Assembly: GCA_002352665.1 (NCBI GenBank)
Contig: DEIV01000014.1
Location: 1-64,000, forward strand
DNA: 64,000 nucleotides
Source of the DNA: Flavobacteriaceae bacterium UBA2765
Lineage (GTDB): Bacteria; Bacteroidota; Bacteroidia; Flavobacteriales; Flavobacteriaceae
Direction: 5' to 3'
The translations under genes were made by a program, and so were the position numbers. The notes under the pieces are model-generated. The model ran no database searches and had not been told where the DNA came from. It saw nothing but the letters and a program-made list of their open reading frames with translations. Positions 36,907 through 46,647 of this stretch are shown piece by piece (positions within the stretch are counted from its first letter, which is position 1; the number at the start of each line of letters is the position of its first letter).

Positions 36907-38267
36907 AGTCCCTTTGCTTTAAAATTTATTATTTTATTATATTGAATTGGAGCTAATATTAAACCATAGAAATTGCTAAGAATAGAAGCTAAAACAAGTC
37001 CTATAATACCCACTTTAAAGTATTTAATTAAGATTAAAGCTACTAAAATAAATATTGTAGCACTAAAAAATGCAGAATACATTTGTAATTTTATTTTACC
37101 AATACCATTCATAAACATAACAAAAACACCACCAAAAGTAAAAGTTATAAAATAAATTAATAAAACTAATGATAATTTAAATGGTATGATTACTTCATCT
37201 TTCCCCAGCCATAAATCATAAAATTGTTTTGCAAATAGTAACATGAATATTCCTCCGATACTCAATCCTCCCCAAATCAACAATAACTTCTTAACTGTAT
37301 TTTTAATCCAAACCATATCATTTTTAACCCATGCTTCTGTATAAGCTGACCAAAATGGGGAAATTATTATTGTAAAAGCCATACTTAGAATTGAAAAATA
37401 TTTATATGCAATATTATATGTAGTAACTTCTGAAGGTCCAAAAAATTGTGCTATAATAATATTTGTTGATTGATAAATTATTAATCCGGCTATTTGTATA
37501 AGAAAAAAATTTACCCCTAAATTCAATAGATCTTTAGCATATTTAAATTTTACAAATTTAATAGATGGTGCAATCTTTTTATAATCATTAGTATAAAAAT
37601 ATATTGAAGCAATTAAAAGTACTAATAATGGAATAACACTTAATACCCAACCTAAATATATTAATGATCCTTCCGTTGTTTTGGTCAATATATAAATGGT
37701 AATTAAAACAAAAAGGTTACCAATAGGGCCAAAAGTATTTGCAACGGCCGGGCGTTGATCAGCAGTTAACACAATACCAATTAATTTCATAATAAATCTT
37801 AAAAAGAAAAAACCAAATACTATAAATGTTAAACTGGTCAATTCATTTAACAGTTCCTCATTTGTGTTAAGAATAGATGTCCAATCAATAAAAAAATTTC
37901 CAATAAAAAATAGTATCGCCACAGAGCCTACAATGATGCTTAAAATGGCATAAGTAGTACTTACATATGCCTTACCTAACTCAAAATTTTTGTTTGCAAG
38001 TGCTTCTGCCAATTTATTTTTTAATCCACTACCCAACCCAATTTCAAAAAATGAAAACCATCCTAAAAAAGAAGTAAGTGTAAGCCAAATACCATACGTA
38101 GTTTTATCTAAATAATCTAATGTAATCCTAATTAGTAAAAATCCAACAATCATACTAAGCCCTTTAATAACTACTGAAGCTATAATATTTTTTTTAGCTT
38201 TAACTGTTCTTTCATGGCCTTGAAAAAAAGATTTAAAAATTAGAAGGTACTTATAAAACCTGTTCAT
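36894..38267 (-). CDS. wzx: Wzx-type polysaccharide flippase
   Basis: 457 residues with about 12 hydrophobic segments spread over the whole length, as in the MOP exporter superfamily of oligosaccharide flippases. The first span region (IIASVVIKGLSMIVGFLLIR) and the YGIWLTLTSFLGWFSFFEIG segment are typical. It would move the undecaprenyl-linked repeat unit across the inner membrane. It overlaps the wzy start side by 4 bp, giving the usual Wzx/Wzy pair. Confidence 0.88.
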   Translation of the reverse strand: MNRFYKYLLIFKSFFQGHERTVKAKKNIIASVVIKGLSMIVGFLLIRITLDYLDKTTYGIWLTLTSFLGWFSFFEIGLGSGLKNKLAEALANKNFELGKAYVSTTYAILSIIVGSVAILFFIGNFFIDWTSILNTNEELLNELTSLTFIVFGFFFLRFIMKLIGIVLTADQRPAVANTFGPIGNLFVLITIYILTKTTEGSLIYLGWVLSVIPLLVLLIASIYFYTNDYKKIAPSIKFVKFKYAKDLLNLGVNFFLIQIAGLIIYQSTNIIIAQFFGPSEVTTYNIAYKYFSILSMAFTIIISPFWSAYTEAWVKNDMVWIKNTVKKLLLIWGGLSIGGIFMLLFAKQFYDLWLGKDEVIIPFKLSLVLLIYFITFTFGGVFVMFMNGIGKIKLQMYSAFFSATIFILVALILIKYFKVGIIGLVLASILSNFYGLILAPIQYNKIINFKAKGLWNK

Positions 38268-39556
38268 TTATTCAATTTGTAATTATTTATTTTATTTTGC
38301 TCATTAAAATATTTATCTGCTATTATCATAAATATTAGACCCATTTCAAAAAAACTAAAGGTTACTAATGTTACATTGGCAATCGCAAAACCTAAAATTC
38401 CAAAAAATGGAGCCCATAGTTCATTCTTTTTAGCATTTAAGTACATTCTTTTTAACAAAAAAAATAAAAATAATAAGAAAAAGCTACCTCCAATTAGACC
38501 GTACATATAAAACAGTGATAGATATCCCACATGTATTTGTGAAGAATGACCTCCTAAGGCCCTTTTAAGTTCATAATTTTGAGTTCCGGTACCACCCATC
38601 CCATATTTAATATTTCCAACCCCAAAAACAGCATTTTTCCAATATAATTTATCAAAAACCTTAATTGCTAATAATCTTGTACCTGCAGATTTTTGACTTA
38701 TATTTTTTTTATTACTTTCTAAAATTCTTTCCATTACAATCCCTTCAGCATCTATACCTGCCACATTTAAAGTAAAATAAGATAATATTAAAATGAATGG
38801 AATAATAAAAAGGTATTTTAAAAACTGTTTAAATTTATCTCTTTGTGAAATTATTACCAATACAAAAACCAACGTTACGTTTACCATTACCCATCGAGCT
38901 CTAGTAAGAATGGCAAAAATAATACCTGCTAATATCCAAAGTAAAACTTTTTTATTTCGTTTTTTTTTATCAAGACCTTCTACTACTAATAAAAAAATAG
39001 GAATAAAACTCAAACCATTTCCTAAAAAACCCGTCCAAGAATAAATAGAAAGTAAACGTTCTTGACTACCAGTTTCAGTAGCATTTACATTAATCAAATC
39101 CTCTCGTAATAGAAAATTTGAACTATATACTTGTTGTATTACAATGACCAATATGGCAATAATCAATATTTTTTTACTAAGATTAAAAAGGAATCCATAA
39201 TATTTTTTATTTATAGAAACATTTTCTACAATAAATAACAAAATGAATGATCCTAAAGTATAATTTTTATAGAGATACGACATTTTAAAATCTCTATCTA
39301 ACTGGTAAAAAGCTGAATAATAAGTATATAGAATAAAAAGCAAGTAGAACAATAAATATCTTGGGAATCTAATTGGATTAGATTTGCTTCCCTGAAACAA
39401 AATTAAAAAGACTCCAATATAGGAAAGGAGAATCATAGTTGAATTAAAATCCATCTTTAATATCCCCAATGTTATGTATCCAAAGAAAGGAGATAACATC
39501 AGAATCAATATAATTAAACGATTAAACTTATTTGATATGGAATAGTAGTGGCTCAA
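38264..39556 (-). CDS. wzy: Wzy-type O-antigen/polysaccharide polymerase
   Basis: 430 residues, about 11-12 hydrophobic spans, and a large periplasmic loop between about 255 and 350 that ends GGHSSQIHVGYLSLFYMYG. The latter resembles the (H/N)xxxxxxxxxxGxxG part of the Wzy_C/O-antigen ligase family. An arginine-rich TRARWVMVN segment precedes one span. Sequence conservation in this family is low, so the assignment rests on topology and on the neighbour wzx. A ligase role (WaaL) is less likely in this position. Confidence 0.8.
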   Translation of the reverse strand: MSHYYSISNKFNRLIILILMLSPFFGYITLGILKMDFNSTMILLSYIGVFLILFQGSKSNPIRFPRYLLFYLLFILYTYYSAFYQLDRDFKMSYLYKNYTLGSFILLFIVENVSINKKYYGFLFNLSKKILIIAILVIVIQQVYSSNFLLREDLINVNATETGSQERLLSIYSWTGFLGNGLSFIPIFLLVVEGLDKKKRNKKVLLWILAGIIFAILTRARWVMVNVTLVFVLVIISQRDKFKQFLKYLFIIPFILILSYFTLNVAGIDAEGIVMERILESNKKNISQKSAGTRLLAIKVFDKLYWKNAVFGVGNIKYGMGGTGTQNYELKRALGGHSSQIHVGYLSLFYMYGLIGGSFFLLFLFFLLKRMYLNAKKNELWAPFFGILGFAIANVTLVTFSFFEMGLIFMIIADKYFNEQNKINNYKLNK

Positions 39557-39564
39557 TGCTAAAT

Positions 39565-40851
39565 CTAATTAAATAATTCTATTTGTTCATTCCATAATTG
39601 ATTGCATAATCTACCAGATGGAAATTCAACATCTTTAAATGTTAATACTTGATCTTTGGGAATATCTTTTAGAATTTTACAACCTTCTGCCAAACCTATA
39701 GGTAATAAATTTTCTTTTCTGGATATATCAGAATTTTCACATATTCCATAAGTTTTGTAACCTCCTATTTCGTCAATAACATCGCCTTCCTTTAAATCGG
39801 TTTTGGCAATAGTAATTACTTCAACTACTGGGCCTGCTTTTGCAGCCACAATGGTATCATTAAAATCAACCATTCTGGCTATGGAAATAGGTATTTCAAA
39901 AAATAATAAATGGTATGGAATATAAAAACTGTATAAAGGGCCTTTGCCTAGTTTGCCATAGTCTAAATACTTAATAGATAACGGGTCATCTGAAGTAGCA
40001 TATACAAATACACCAGGGCCTGGTTTTGCACCAATAATAAAGTCAACTATTCCTCCCAATTTTTCGAGTTCTTTAACATCATAAAGTCCAGTTAAATTAT
40101 CTATATGATCTTTAGATTTGTACCCTAACATACCTCGTTTGGCAACTTTCATTCCAGTAGCATTTGCAATACAGGCTTGTTCACAAGAAACTTTGGTTCC
40201 GTCAGCAAAGTTTGTAGCCATTACGGGTGACATACCCCATTGTTTTGCAAAATTTTCTTGAGTAGTTGGTGTTCTATATTCATCTAACATCCCCTTAATA
40301 TTACCACATACAAGAGGTTTAAACCCCATTTGCTTTACAAAACGATACAAATTTAAAGTCACTCCAGGTTGATCACCTTCTGCAACACTATATTGTACTC
40401 CTGCTTTATCAGCTTTATATTTTAAAATAGGACCTAATGTGGCATCTAATTCAGCATTAAAAGACAAAATATCTTTTTTATTATTTATTGCGTCTATAGT
40501 TAATTTTGCCGAAAACTCAATAGATCCAGTCATATCAACAACGATATCAATATTTTTAGATTTAATCAATAAGTCAAGGTTTTGAGTTATCACAGACATA
40601 TTGGAATCTATTGCTTTTTGAAATTCAATTTCAGTTTCAACAATTTTATAATCTTTAATTTCTGCTACTTTATAAGCATTTATAGGCCTCTCTAAACTAC
40701 GATTGTATGTTGCTACAACCTTCATTCCAGGCGTATGTTTTGTAATTTGATTTATTAAACCTTTGGCCATCTCGCCAGCACCAATAACACCAACTTTAAT
40801 TGGATTATTGTTTAATTCTCTTGCATTCAGCTTATTGTCAACAATTATCAT
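39565..40851 (-). CDS. SAF-domain NAD(P)-dependent oxidoreductase in the CDP-sugar module
   Basis: 428 residues. The N-terminal Rossmann domain starts IKVGVIGAGEMAKGLINQI and resembles homoserine dehydrogenase. DMTGSIEFSAKLTIDAIN and SVAEGDQPGVTLNLYRFV follow. The C-terminal part (about 345-420) is a SAF domain (AKTDLKEGDVIDEIGGYKTY), the fold found in antifreeze proteins and sialic acid synthases. Proteins of this kind sit beside CDP-glucose dehydratases, where they probably reduce or rearrange a keto sugar. It follows the RmlC-like gene by 11 bp. Confidence 0.75.
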   Translation of the reverse strand: MIIVDNKLNARELNNNPIKVGVIGAGEMAKGLINQITKHTPGMKVVATYNRSLERPINAYKVAEIKDYKIVETEIEFQKAIDSNMSVITQNLDLLIKSKNIDIVVDMTGSIEFSAKLTIDAINNKKDILSFNAELDATLGPILKYKADKAGVQYSVAEGDQPGVTLNLYRFVKQMGFKPLVCGNIKGMLDEYRTPTTQENFAKQWGMSPVMATNFADGTKVSCEQACIANATGMKVAKRGMLGYKSKDHIDNLTGLYDVKELEKLGGIVDFIIGAKPGPGVFVYATSDDPLSIKYLDYGKLGKGPLYSFYIPYHLLFFEIPISIARMVDFNDTIVAAKAGPVVEVITIAKTDLKEGDVIDEIGGYKTYGICENSDISRKENLLPIGLAEGCKILKDIPKDQVLTFKDVEFPSGRLCNQLWNEQIELFN

Positions 40852-40862
40852 AAAAAATTATA

Positions 40863-41399
40863 TTAAAATGGACTTTTAAATTTATCTAATGTTATTAAAT
40901 TTTTATCTTTATCAGATAATATAGGATTGGAATTTGGCCACAATATACCACAGGAGTCCCATTTAATTCCAGCCTCACTACCCGCATTATATACAGTTGT
41001 AGTTCTATTTAAAAAAATAGCAGTATCGCTTAATACATAAAACCCATGTGCTAGTCCTTCTGGTATATATAACATATTCCCTTTTTCAGCATCTAATTCT
41101 ATATTAAAATGTTGTTTATAAGTCTTTGATTTTTTTCTTAAATCAACAACAACATCAAATATTTTACCTGACAAGCAAGTTACACATTTCACATGATCAT
41201 ACGGAGGTAACTGAAAATGTAGCCCTCTCAAAATATTTTTTGTTGAAACTGAATAATACTCTTCTGTGAAATCTGTTTCTAATCCTAAAGATAAAAATAC
41301 ATCTTTGTGAAATGTTTTGACTAATTTCCCTCTTGAATCTCCAAATATTGAAGGTTCCAATTCAAAACAACCAGGTATTATCGTTTCATTTTTTTTCAC
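40863..41399 (-). CDS. RmlC-like sugar epimerase (CDP-4-keto sugar)
   Basis: 178-residue cupin of the dTDP-4-dehydrorhamnose 3,5-epimerase family. RGLHFQLPPYDHVKCV carries the catalytic-type His, KIFDVVVDLRKKSKTY the conserved Asp, and EGLAHGFYVLSD the second half of the pocket. Given its place between CDP-glucose 4,6-dehydratase and the SAF reductase, the substrate is probably CDP-4-keto-6-deoxyglucose, not the dTDP form. Whether it inverts C3, C5 or both is unknown. Confidence 0.85.
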   Translation of the reverse strand: MKKNETIIPGCFELEPSIFGDSRGKLVKTFHKDVFLSLGLETDFTEEYYSVSTKNILRGLHFQLPPYDHVKCVTCLSGKIFDVVVDLRKKSKTYKQHFNIELDAEKGNMLYIPEGLAHGFYVLSDTAIFLNRTTTVYNAGSEAGIKWDSCGILWPNSNPILSDKDKNLITLDKFKSPF

Positions 41400-41405
41400 T
41401 TTAGG

Positions 41406-42497
41406 CTATAATATCTTTGAATATTCGGTAATTTGTCTATCTGTAATTTTTGAAATGTTTTCTGGATTTTCAAAAGCCGTTTTATACCAATCTACAGTAT
41501 TTTTAACAGTAGATTCAAAATTCCATACCGGTTGCCATTTCAATAAATGGTAGGCTTTATCAATACTTAAATTTAACAAAAAGGCTTCGTGTAACGCATT
41601 TTCCTTTTCATAGGTCCACGTACCACTACCCCAATTGGATAAAATTTCTTTAACCAATATTTCAACCGATTTATTCGATGAAGATAAAGGTCCAAAATTA
41701 AATCCTGAACAATATGTTTTCATACTATTATCTTCAGTATCCATTAACTTGGCTCCTAATATTAAATATCCTCCAAGTGATTCTAATACATGTTGCCATG
41801 GTCTGGTTGCCAATGGATTTCTAACAAATATTTCATCTCCTTTTTGCAAAGATCGCATACAGTCCGGTACAATTCTATCATCAGCCCAGTCACCCCCACC
41901 AATTACATTACCTGCCCTTGCTGAAGCTAATTTAACACCATGATTATTATAGTCATTGCTGTTAAAAAAGGACCTTCTCCATGAAGAAACAACTAATTCC
42001 GCAGCTCCTTTACTCATTGAATAGGGATCATATCCGCCCATAGGATCGTTTTCACGATAACCATGTAACCATTCTTGATTTTCATAACATTTATCAGAGG
42101 TTATTACCACAATAATTGTAGATAGTTTTAATTGGCGTACAGCCTCTAACACATTAGCAGTTCCATTAATATTAGTCTCAATCGTCTCAATTGGGCTCTT
42201 ATACGATTCGCGTACCAGAGACTGTGCCGCTAAATGAAAAATAATATCTGGCTGTATCTCTTTTAAGTACTTTTTTATGGCTTCAAGATCTCTAACATCA
42301 TTAATAATAGTATTACAATGGCTATCTAATTGCAATTCATTATAGAGTGAAGGTTTTGTTGGTGGTTCTAACGCGTAACCATAAACTTTAGCATTTAACA
42401 AAAGTAACCATTGGGACATCCAACTGCCCTTAAATCCAGTATTTCCAGTAATTAAAACCTTTTTGTTTTTATAAATATCTTGAAGATTTATGCTCAT
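41406..42497 (-). CDS. rfbG: CDP-glucose 4,6-dehydratase
   Basis: Converts CDP-D-glucose to CDP-4-keto-6-deoxy-D-glucose. The start is ATG 42497 (MSINLQDIYKNKKVLITG, 363 residues). The in-frame ATG at 42527 would overlap rfbF by 29 bp and add residues not seen in the family. NAD-binding motif TGNTGFKGSWMSQWLL, then FHLAAQSLVRESYKSPIET, the catalytic Tyr and Lys in DPYSMSKGAAELV, and GNVIGGGDWADDRIVPD, all as in RfbG/DdhB. Confidence 0.95.
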   Translation of the reverse strand: MSINLQDIYKNKKVLITGNTGFKGSWMSQWLLLLNAKVYGYALEPPTKPSLYNELQLDSHCNTIINDVRDLEAIKKYLKEIQPDIIFHLAAQSLVRESYKSPIETIETNINGTANVLEAVRQLKLSTIIVVITSDKCYENQEWLHGYRENDPMGGYDPYSMSKGAAELVVSSWRRSFFNSNDYNNHGVKLASARAGNVIGGGDWADDRIVPDCMRSLQKGDEIFVRNPLATRPWQHVLESLGGYLILGAKLMDTEDNSMKTYCSGFNFGPLSSSNKSVEILVKEILSNWGSGTWTYEKENALHEAFLLNLSIDKAYHLLKWQPVWNFESTVKNTVDWYKTAFENPENISKITDRQITEYSKIL

Positions 42498-42498
42498 T

Positions 42499-43281
42499 TT
42501 ACCAATTTTTCCAAGGTGATGTTCCACTTTGCCAAATTTCTTCTAAAACGGTTTTATCTCTTAAGGAATCCATACTTTGCCAATACCCTTCATGTCTAAA
42601 AGCAGATAAATGATTCTCTTTAGCTAAATTTTCCATAGGTTCTCTTTCCCAAACAGTTGCATCTTCTTCAATATAATTAAATATTTCTGGTTCTAGGACA
42701 AAGAATCCACCATTAATCCAAGCTGTTTCTCGAGTTCCGCCTTTAGGTTTTTCTCTAAAATTTGATATTTTATTATTATCCTGTTCTAAATTAAAAGCAC
42801 CATATCTTCCGGGCTGCTGTACAGCTGTTAACGTGGCATGATTATTTTGTTCTTTATGGAATTTTAATAAATCATTAAAATTAACATCACTTACTCCATC
42901 CCCATAGGTTAAAAAGAAAGGCTCATTACCAATATAATCTTTAACTCTTTTAATTCTGCCACCCGTCATTGTATTTTCGCCTGTATCTATTAAAGTTACT
43001 TTCCACGGCTCTATGCTATTATTAATTATCTGAGTTTTGTTATTTTTTAAATCAAAAATAACATCAGAAGAATGTAAATAATAACTCGAGAAAAATTCTT
43101 TTATCATATGTCCTTTATAACCACAACATATAATAAAATCGTTATGGCCATAGGAAGAGTACATTTTCATAATATGCCACAAAATGGGCTTTCCTCCTAT
43201 TTCTACTAAAGGCTTTGGTCTAACACCGGTTTCTTCGCTTAATCGAGTACCGAAACCACCGGCCAATATTACTGTTTTCAT
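42499..43281 (-). CDS. rfbF: Glucose-1-phosphate cytidylyltransferase
   Basis: Makes CDP-glucose from CTP and glucose 1-phosphate. 260 residues with ILAGGFGTRLSEETGVRPKP (nucleotide loop and catalytic Arg and Lys), GGKPILWHIMKMYSSYGHNDF, FFLTYGDGVSDVN (metal-binding Asp) and INGGFFVLEPEIFNYI. It is the first gene of the CDP-sugar module and is separated from rfbG by about 1 bp. Confidence 0.96.
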   Translation of the reverse strand: MKTVILAGGFGTRLSEETGVRPKPLVEIGGKPILWHIMKMYSSYGHNDFIICCGYKGHMIKEFFSSYYLHSSDVIFDLKNNKTQIINNSIEPWKVTLIDTGENTMTGGRIKRVKDYIGNEPFFLTYGDGVSDVNFNDLLKFHKEQNNHATLTAVQQPGRYGAFNLEQDNNKISNFREKPKGGTRETAWINGGFFVLEPEIFNYIEEDATVWEREPMENLAKENHLSAFRHEGYWQSMDSLRDKTVLEEIWQSGTSPWKNW

Positions 43282-43308
43282 GTTTCTTTATATTTATTAA
43301 TTTACAAT

Positions 43309-44367
43309 TTATTTATTACAAAAATCGATAATTTTACGAGATAAATCTTCTATATTAAATTGTTTCATTTTTAGTATAGCATTATTTCCAATCTCATTTC
43401 TTAATTTTTCATCATCCATTAAAATTTCAATCCTATTGGAAAGTTCATCCACATCACCAACTGGCTCTAAATACCCATTTAGATTATGATCAATTATCTC
43501 TCTCGGTCCAACATCAGCATCAAAACTAACAACTGGCAAACCAACAACCATAGCTTCACAAATGGCATTACCCCAAGCTTCTGAAATCGCAGTAGAAACA
43601 AAAATCATCGATTTGTTTAACCATTCGTGTACATTTTTTACTGCTCCAGGCATAATAACATTATCTTTAATACCAAGTTCTTCGATTCTTTTTTCTAATC
43701 TATTTTTCAATTCTCCATCACCAAGAATCACAAATTTCCAATCTGGCTTATTTAATTTGGCACAGGCCTCTAAAAAACACCCTTGTCCCTTAACACCTGT
43801 AAGTCTACCTACATTGATCACTATTTTTTCCCTTTTAATACTGTTATCTATTTGATAACTTTCCACTGGATTAGGCATTACGGCTATATTAGTAGCTCCT
43901 GTTTCTGACGCTACATAACTTTTCGCAGCTTTTGTCATTACGATTATCCCTTTAGCTCTCTTATACAATAATTTTCTTAAGAATTGTTCAATTTTGTTTC
44001 TTTTTCTATATGGGCTCATGGCGTCTCTTACAAAAATATTCACCCTTAAAAAAACAGTTGACAGTAATGTGAAAATATTGGTTGAACTTAAAGTACTGAG
44101 GACAAAATTCGGTTTTTCTCTTGATATAATCATCCTCAATTTAACCATGGCTCTTAAACCTGTAAAAGTCTTATATATTATGTTTTTGTTGAAATATTTT
44201 AGTTCAATTAACTTTATATCTTTCGAAATTTTGTAAAAAGAATCACCTGATCTTAAAACTATTATAGTTACCTTATAATTCTTACTTGCCCAATAATTGG
44301 CTAAACTAGTCATGTATCTTTGACCACCTCCGTGATCAAGTAAAGGTGTTACCAATATAATTTTCAT
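43309..44367 (-). CDS. Glycosyltransferase family 4
   Basis: 352 residues. It begins MKIILVTPLLDHGGGQRYMT, with the glycine-rich acceptor loop. The donor domain has VINVGRLTGVKGQGCFLEAC, FVILGDGELKNRLEKRI and ISEAWGNAICEAMVVGLPVV (E-x7-E). It is a close paralogue of the decayed gene at 46648-47703: both share the start, LRxGxSFYKI, LSSTNI and INVGRL segments in the same order. Confidence 0.9.
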   Translation of the reverse strand: MKIILVTPLLDHGGGQRYMTSLANYWASKNYKVTIIVLRSGDSFYKISKDIKLIELKYFNKNIIYKTFTGLRAMVKLRMIISREKPNFVLSTLSSTNIFTLLSTVFLRVNIFVRDAMSPYRKRNKIEQFLRKLLYKRAKGIIVMTKAAKSYVASETGATNIAVMPNPVESYQIDNSIKREKIVINVGRLTGVKGQGCFLEACAKLNKPDWKFVILGDGELKNRLEKRIEELGIKDNVIMPGAVKNVHEWLNKSMIFVSTAISEAWGNAICEAMVVGLPVVSFDADVGPREIIDHNLNGYLEPVGDVDELSNRIEILMDDEKLRNEIGNNAILKMKQFNIEDLSRKIIDFCNK

Positions 44368-44439
44368 GGCAGTTAGTTTTTAATAGTTTTATAAAATATC
44401 TAGTTATTTAGTATTCTAAAACCGCTATATATTTACTTA

Positions 44440-45267
44440 TTATACTTTTATAAATAGCGATTTAATTAATAATATAAATACGCTTGAAAATGACCTAAAA
44501 GAAGATAAAGGGTTTTTAAAAATGGCCATTTTGGAAGCTATTCTTGTTTTTTTCATTTCTTCATTTACCAAAATCCCTCGTAAAGTATAATCAATATTCA
44601 AGTTCTCCTTATTCAAAAATTCAATACCCCAAGGCACCCATTTACCCTTAAATATATAACCACTATTCCAAGTATCATATAGTTGACCATTTTTTTCAAC
44701 ATATTTTTCAGTTATACTATAAAATCCATCTTTTCTAATCCATGAACGATAACCACTTATCTTTTCAGACATAAATACATTCTCATAATTTTTTAAGTAC
44801 TTATCCAATATGTTTTTTTTCCAAAGTCCAGGTATTAACAGGAAACGATGTTTAGTAATGCCTTTTATTTTCTCCAAATATTTAAAATTTGATGATTCTG
44901 CCTTCCAAGAAACACGATACCTCAATAATCTAATATGATCGATTTCTTTATTGGCATACATTAAGTTTACAAGATGACTAAACCATTTAAAATTCACTTT
45001 AGACCTTAGAAAGTAATCTTCAGAGATAGGTAATACAACATCATATTTGGCTTCCTTTAAACTATTTTTTAATCGTTGCCCCCAAGGAGCGTTTGCTCCA
45101 TGAGTTAATGTCTTTATATTTAAACCCTCAAATTGGTATGATTTTGTAGTGGTACTTAAAATGATGTCAAAATTTTTTGACTCAGGAAAATATTTTCTTA
45201 ATTGCGTAAAAAAAGGATTCCAACAATCTGAATAGCCATCATAAGAACAAACTATAAGGGTAATCAT
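44440..45267 (-). CDS. Hypothetical protein, possible glycosyltransferase
   Basis: 275 residues, no signal peptide. The N-terminus MITLIVCSYDGYSDCWNPFF and the later DVVLPISEDYFLRSKVNF look like a GT-A-type fold: a beta-strand nucleotide site, then an acidic E-D pair where a DxD motif would be. The C-terminal 25 residues are hydrophobic and basic and may touch the membrane. I cannot assign a named family. By position it is part of the polysaccharide locus, 72 bp upstream of a GT4 gene. Confidence 0.65.
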   Translation of the reverse strand: MITLIVCSYDGYSDCWNPFFTQLRKYFPESKNFDIILSTTTKSYQFEGLNIKTLTHGANAPWGQRLKNSLKEAKYDVVLPISEDYFLRSKVNFKWFSHLVNLMYANKEIDHIRLLRYRVSWKAESSNFKYLEKIKGITKHRFLLIPGLWKKNILDKYLKNYENVFMSEKISGYRSWIRKDGFYSITEKYVEKNGQLYDTWNSGYIFKGKWVPWGIEFLNKENLNIDYTLRGILVNEEMKKTRIASKMAIFKNPLSSFRSFSSVFILLIKSLFIKV

Positions 45268-45417
45268 ATAATAGTTATTTTTTTCGATAGTGAAAAATAA
45301 AGTTAAAATGTCAATTCATTTTACGGCTCCGCCACCCTAAGACACATTACTATATACAAAAAAGTAAAATAATCATAGCATATAACAAAGCAATATCTTT
45401 GTTTTTCAAATTTTTGT

Positions 45418-45425
45418 CAAATATA
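45418..45425 (-). promoter_or_regulatory. -7 element for the minus-strand genes from 45267 downward
   Basis: On the minus strand TATATTTG matches TAnnTTTG. It lies about 150 bp upstream of the 44440-45267 gene. A promoter is expected here, because the plus-strand GT2 gene breaks the locus just upstream. No TTG -33 element was found at the right distance. Confidence 0.4.
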
Positions 45426-45522
45426 TATTAAATTCTACAGATTAATTAACGTTTAAAATTTTAATTATAATCTATCATTGATAAAAAGCAATAGAATTCC
45501 TAAAAAATAATTAAATAATTAG

Positions 45523-45530
45523 TAAATTTG
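45523..45530 (+). promoter_or_regulatory. -7 element of the plus-strand GT2 gene
   Basis: TAAATTTG is an exact match to TAnnTTTG and lies 18 bp before the ATG at 45549, giving a leader of about 12 nt. It overlaps the in-frame TTG at 45528, which therefore cannot be the start codon if the element is used. Confidence 0.55.
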
Positions 45531-45548
45531 AATTTCATTTTAAGAAAA

Positions 45549-46604
45549 ATGAACTTAAGTTTTATAATACCACTATATAATGCCGAAAATTATTTGGTTC
45601 AATGTCTAGACAGTATTTTTAATCAAGATTTAGATGAAAATGATTTTGAAGTTATTGTTATTGATGATGGTTCTACAGATAATAGTTATTTAAAAGCGAA
45701 AGAGTTTGCGAAGAATAAGGGTAGTATTAACGTTTATCATCAAGAAAACAAGGGTGTAAGTGCTACTAGAAATAAAGGAATTGAACTGGCTAAAGGAAAA
45801 TACCTGTGGTTTATTGATTCTGATGATTATATTATTTTTAACACCGCAAATCAACTAATTAAATGTGCAGAAAAATACCATTTAGATATCCTTGAATTTA
45901 AAATGATTAGAACTGAATCAAGGATGTTAAATAACACCTTAAATGAAGCTCCCGCTGTTTCTAAAATAAAAGTTTTAGATGGTAAAGATTATGTTTCTTC
46001 AAAAAGTTTTAATGATAGTTGTTGTGTATATTTATTCAGAAGACAATTTATATTAAACACTAAAGTTAGATTTATTGAAGGAAAAATAATGGAAGATATG
46101 ATCTTTACTGCTGAAATAATCCCAAAATCACAAAAAATTGCATATTTTCCTTTAGATGTTTATAGATATATTATCAATCCAAATTCAATTTGGACTAATA
46201 AGAAATCTCAATCATTTAGAAAATCAATTGAAGATTTTATTTTTATGACTAAGAAATTTACTCATCTCATAAAAGATTATGAAATTAATAATATAGATAC
46301 TACAGTGATAAAATCTAAGCAACAAAATATGCTTTTTAATATTTTAAAAAGATTATTTATCTCTGATTATAGCTTATACGAATTACAAAATATAATTAAA
46401 GATCTTAAAAATAACAATCTTTATCCAATGCAAAAACATAAAGGAAAAGGATTTTTACGGAAATATGAAATCTTAATTTTTAATAAAAAATATCTTTTTT
46501 TATTTGAAGTGTTTATGTACAGATTATTTAAAGGACCTATTGACAACTATATCATAAAAAGATACCAGAAAAAAAAAGAAAAAGAAGTAATGCAACTGCG
46601 GTAA
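45549..46604 (+). CDS. Glycosyltransferase family 2, opposite strand to the locus
   Basis: 351 residues from ATG 45549 (MNLSFIIPLYNAENYLVQCL). A TTG further upstream at 45528 overlaps the -7 element and is rejected. GT-A fold: VIVIDDGSTDNS, GVSATRNKGIELAKGKYLWF and IDSDDY (DxD-type metal site) are all present, and EDMIFTAEI lies where the catalytic acid is expected. The basic C-terminal tail suits membrane association. It is the only plus-strand gene in the 33-kb locus and converges with a pseudogene. Confidence 0.92.
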   Translation: MNLSFIIPLYNAENYLVQCLDSIFNQDLDENDFEVIVIDDGSTDNSYLKAKEFAKNKGSINVYHQENKGVSATRNKGIELAKGKYLWFIDSDDYIIFNTANQLIKCAEKYHLDILEFKMIRTESRMLNNTLNEAPAVSKIKVLDGKDYVSSKSFNDSCCVYLFRRQFILNTKVRFIEGKIMEDMIFTAEIIPKSQKIAYFPLDVYRYIINPNSIWTNKKSQSFRKSIEDFIFMTKKFTHLIKDYEINNIDTTVIKSKQQNMLFNILKRLFISDYSLYELQNIIKDLKNNNLYPMQKHKGKGFLRKYEILIFNKKYLFLFEVFMYRLFKGPIDNYIIKRYQKKKEKEVMQLR

Positions 46605-46607
46605 ATT

Positions 46608-46630
46608 TTTAATGAATCAAATTCATTAAA
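46608..46630. terminator. AT-rich hairpin between the GT2 gene and the convergent pseudogene
   Basis: TTTAATGAAT pairs perfectly with ATTCATTAAA around a CAA loop (10-bp stem) and is followed by TTT. It lies just after the GT2 stop. The T tract is short, so termination is likely but not certain. Confidence 0.45.
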
Positions 46631-46647
46631 TTTACTAAACATTCATA

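Noticed and set aside
42498..42527. Upstream ATG for rfbG, overlapping rfbF
   Set aside because: The extra residues are outside the family alignment, and the ATG at 42497 follows the rfbF stop directly.
45528..45548. TTG start codon upstream of the GT2 gene
   Set aside because: It overlaps an exact -7 promoter element, and the family N-terminus begins at the ATG at 45549.
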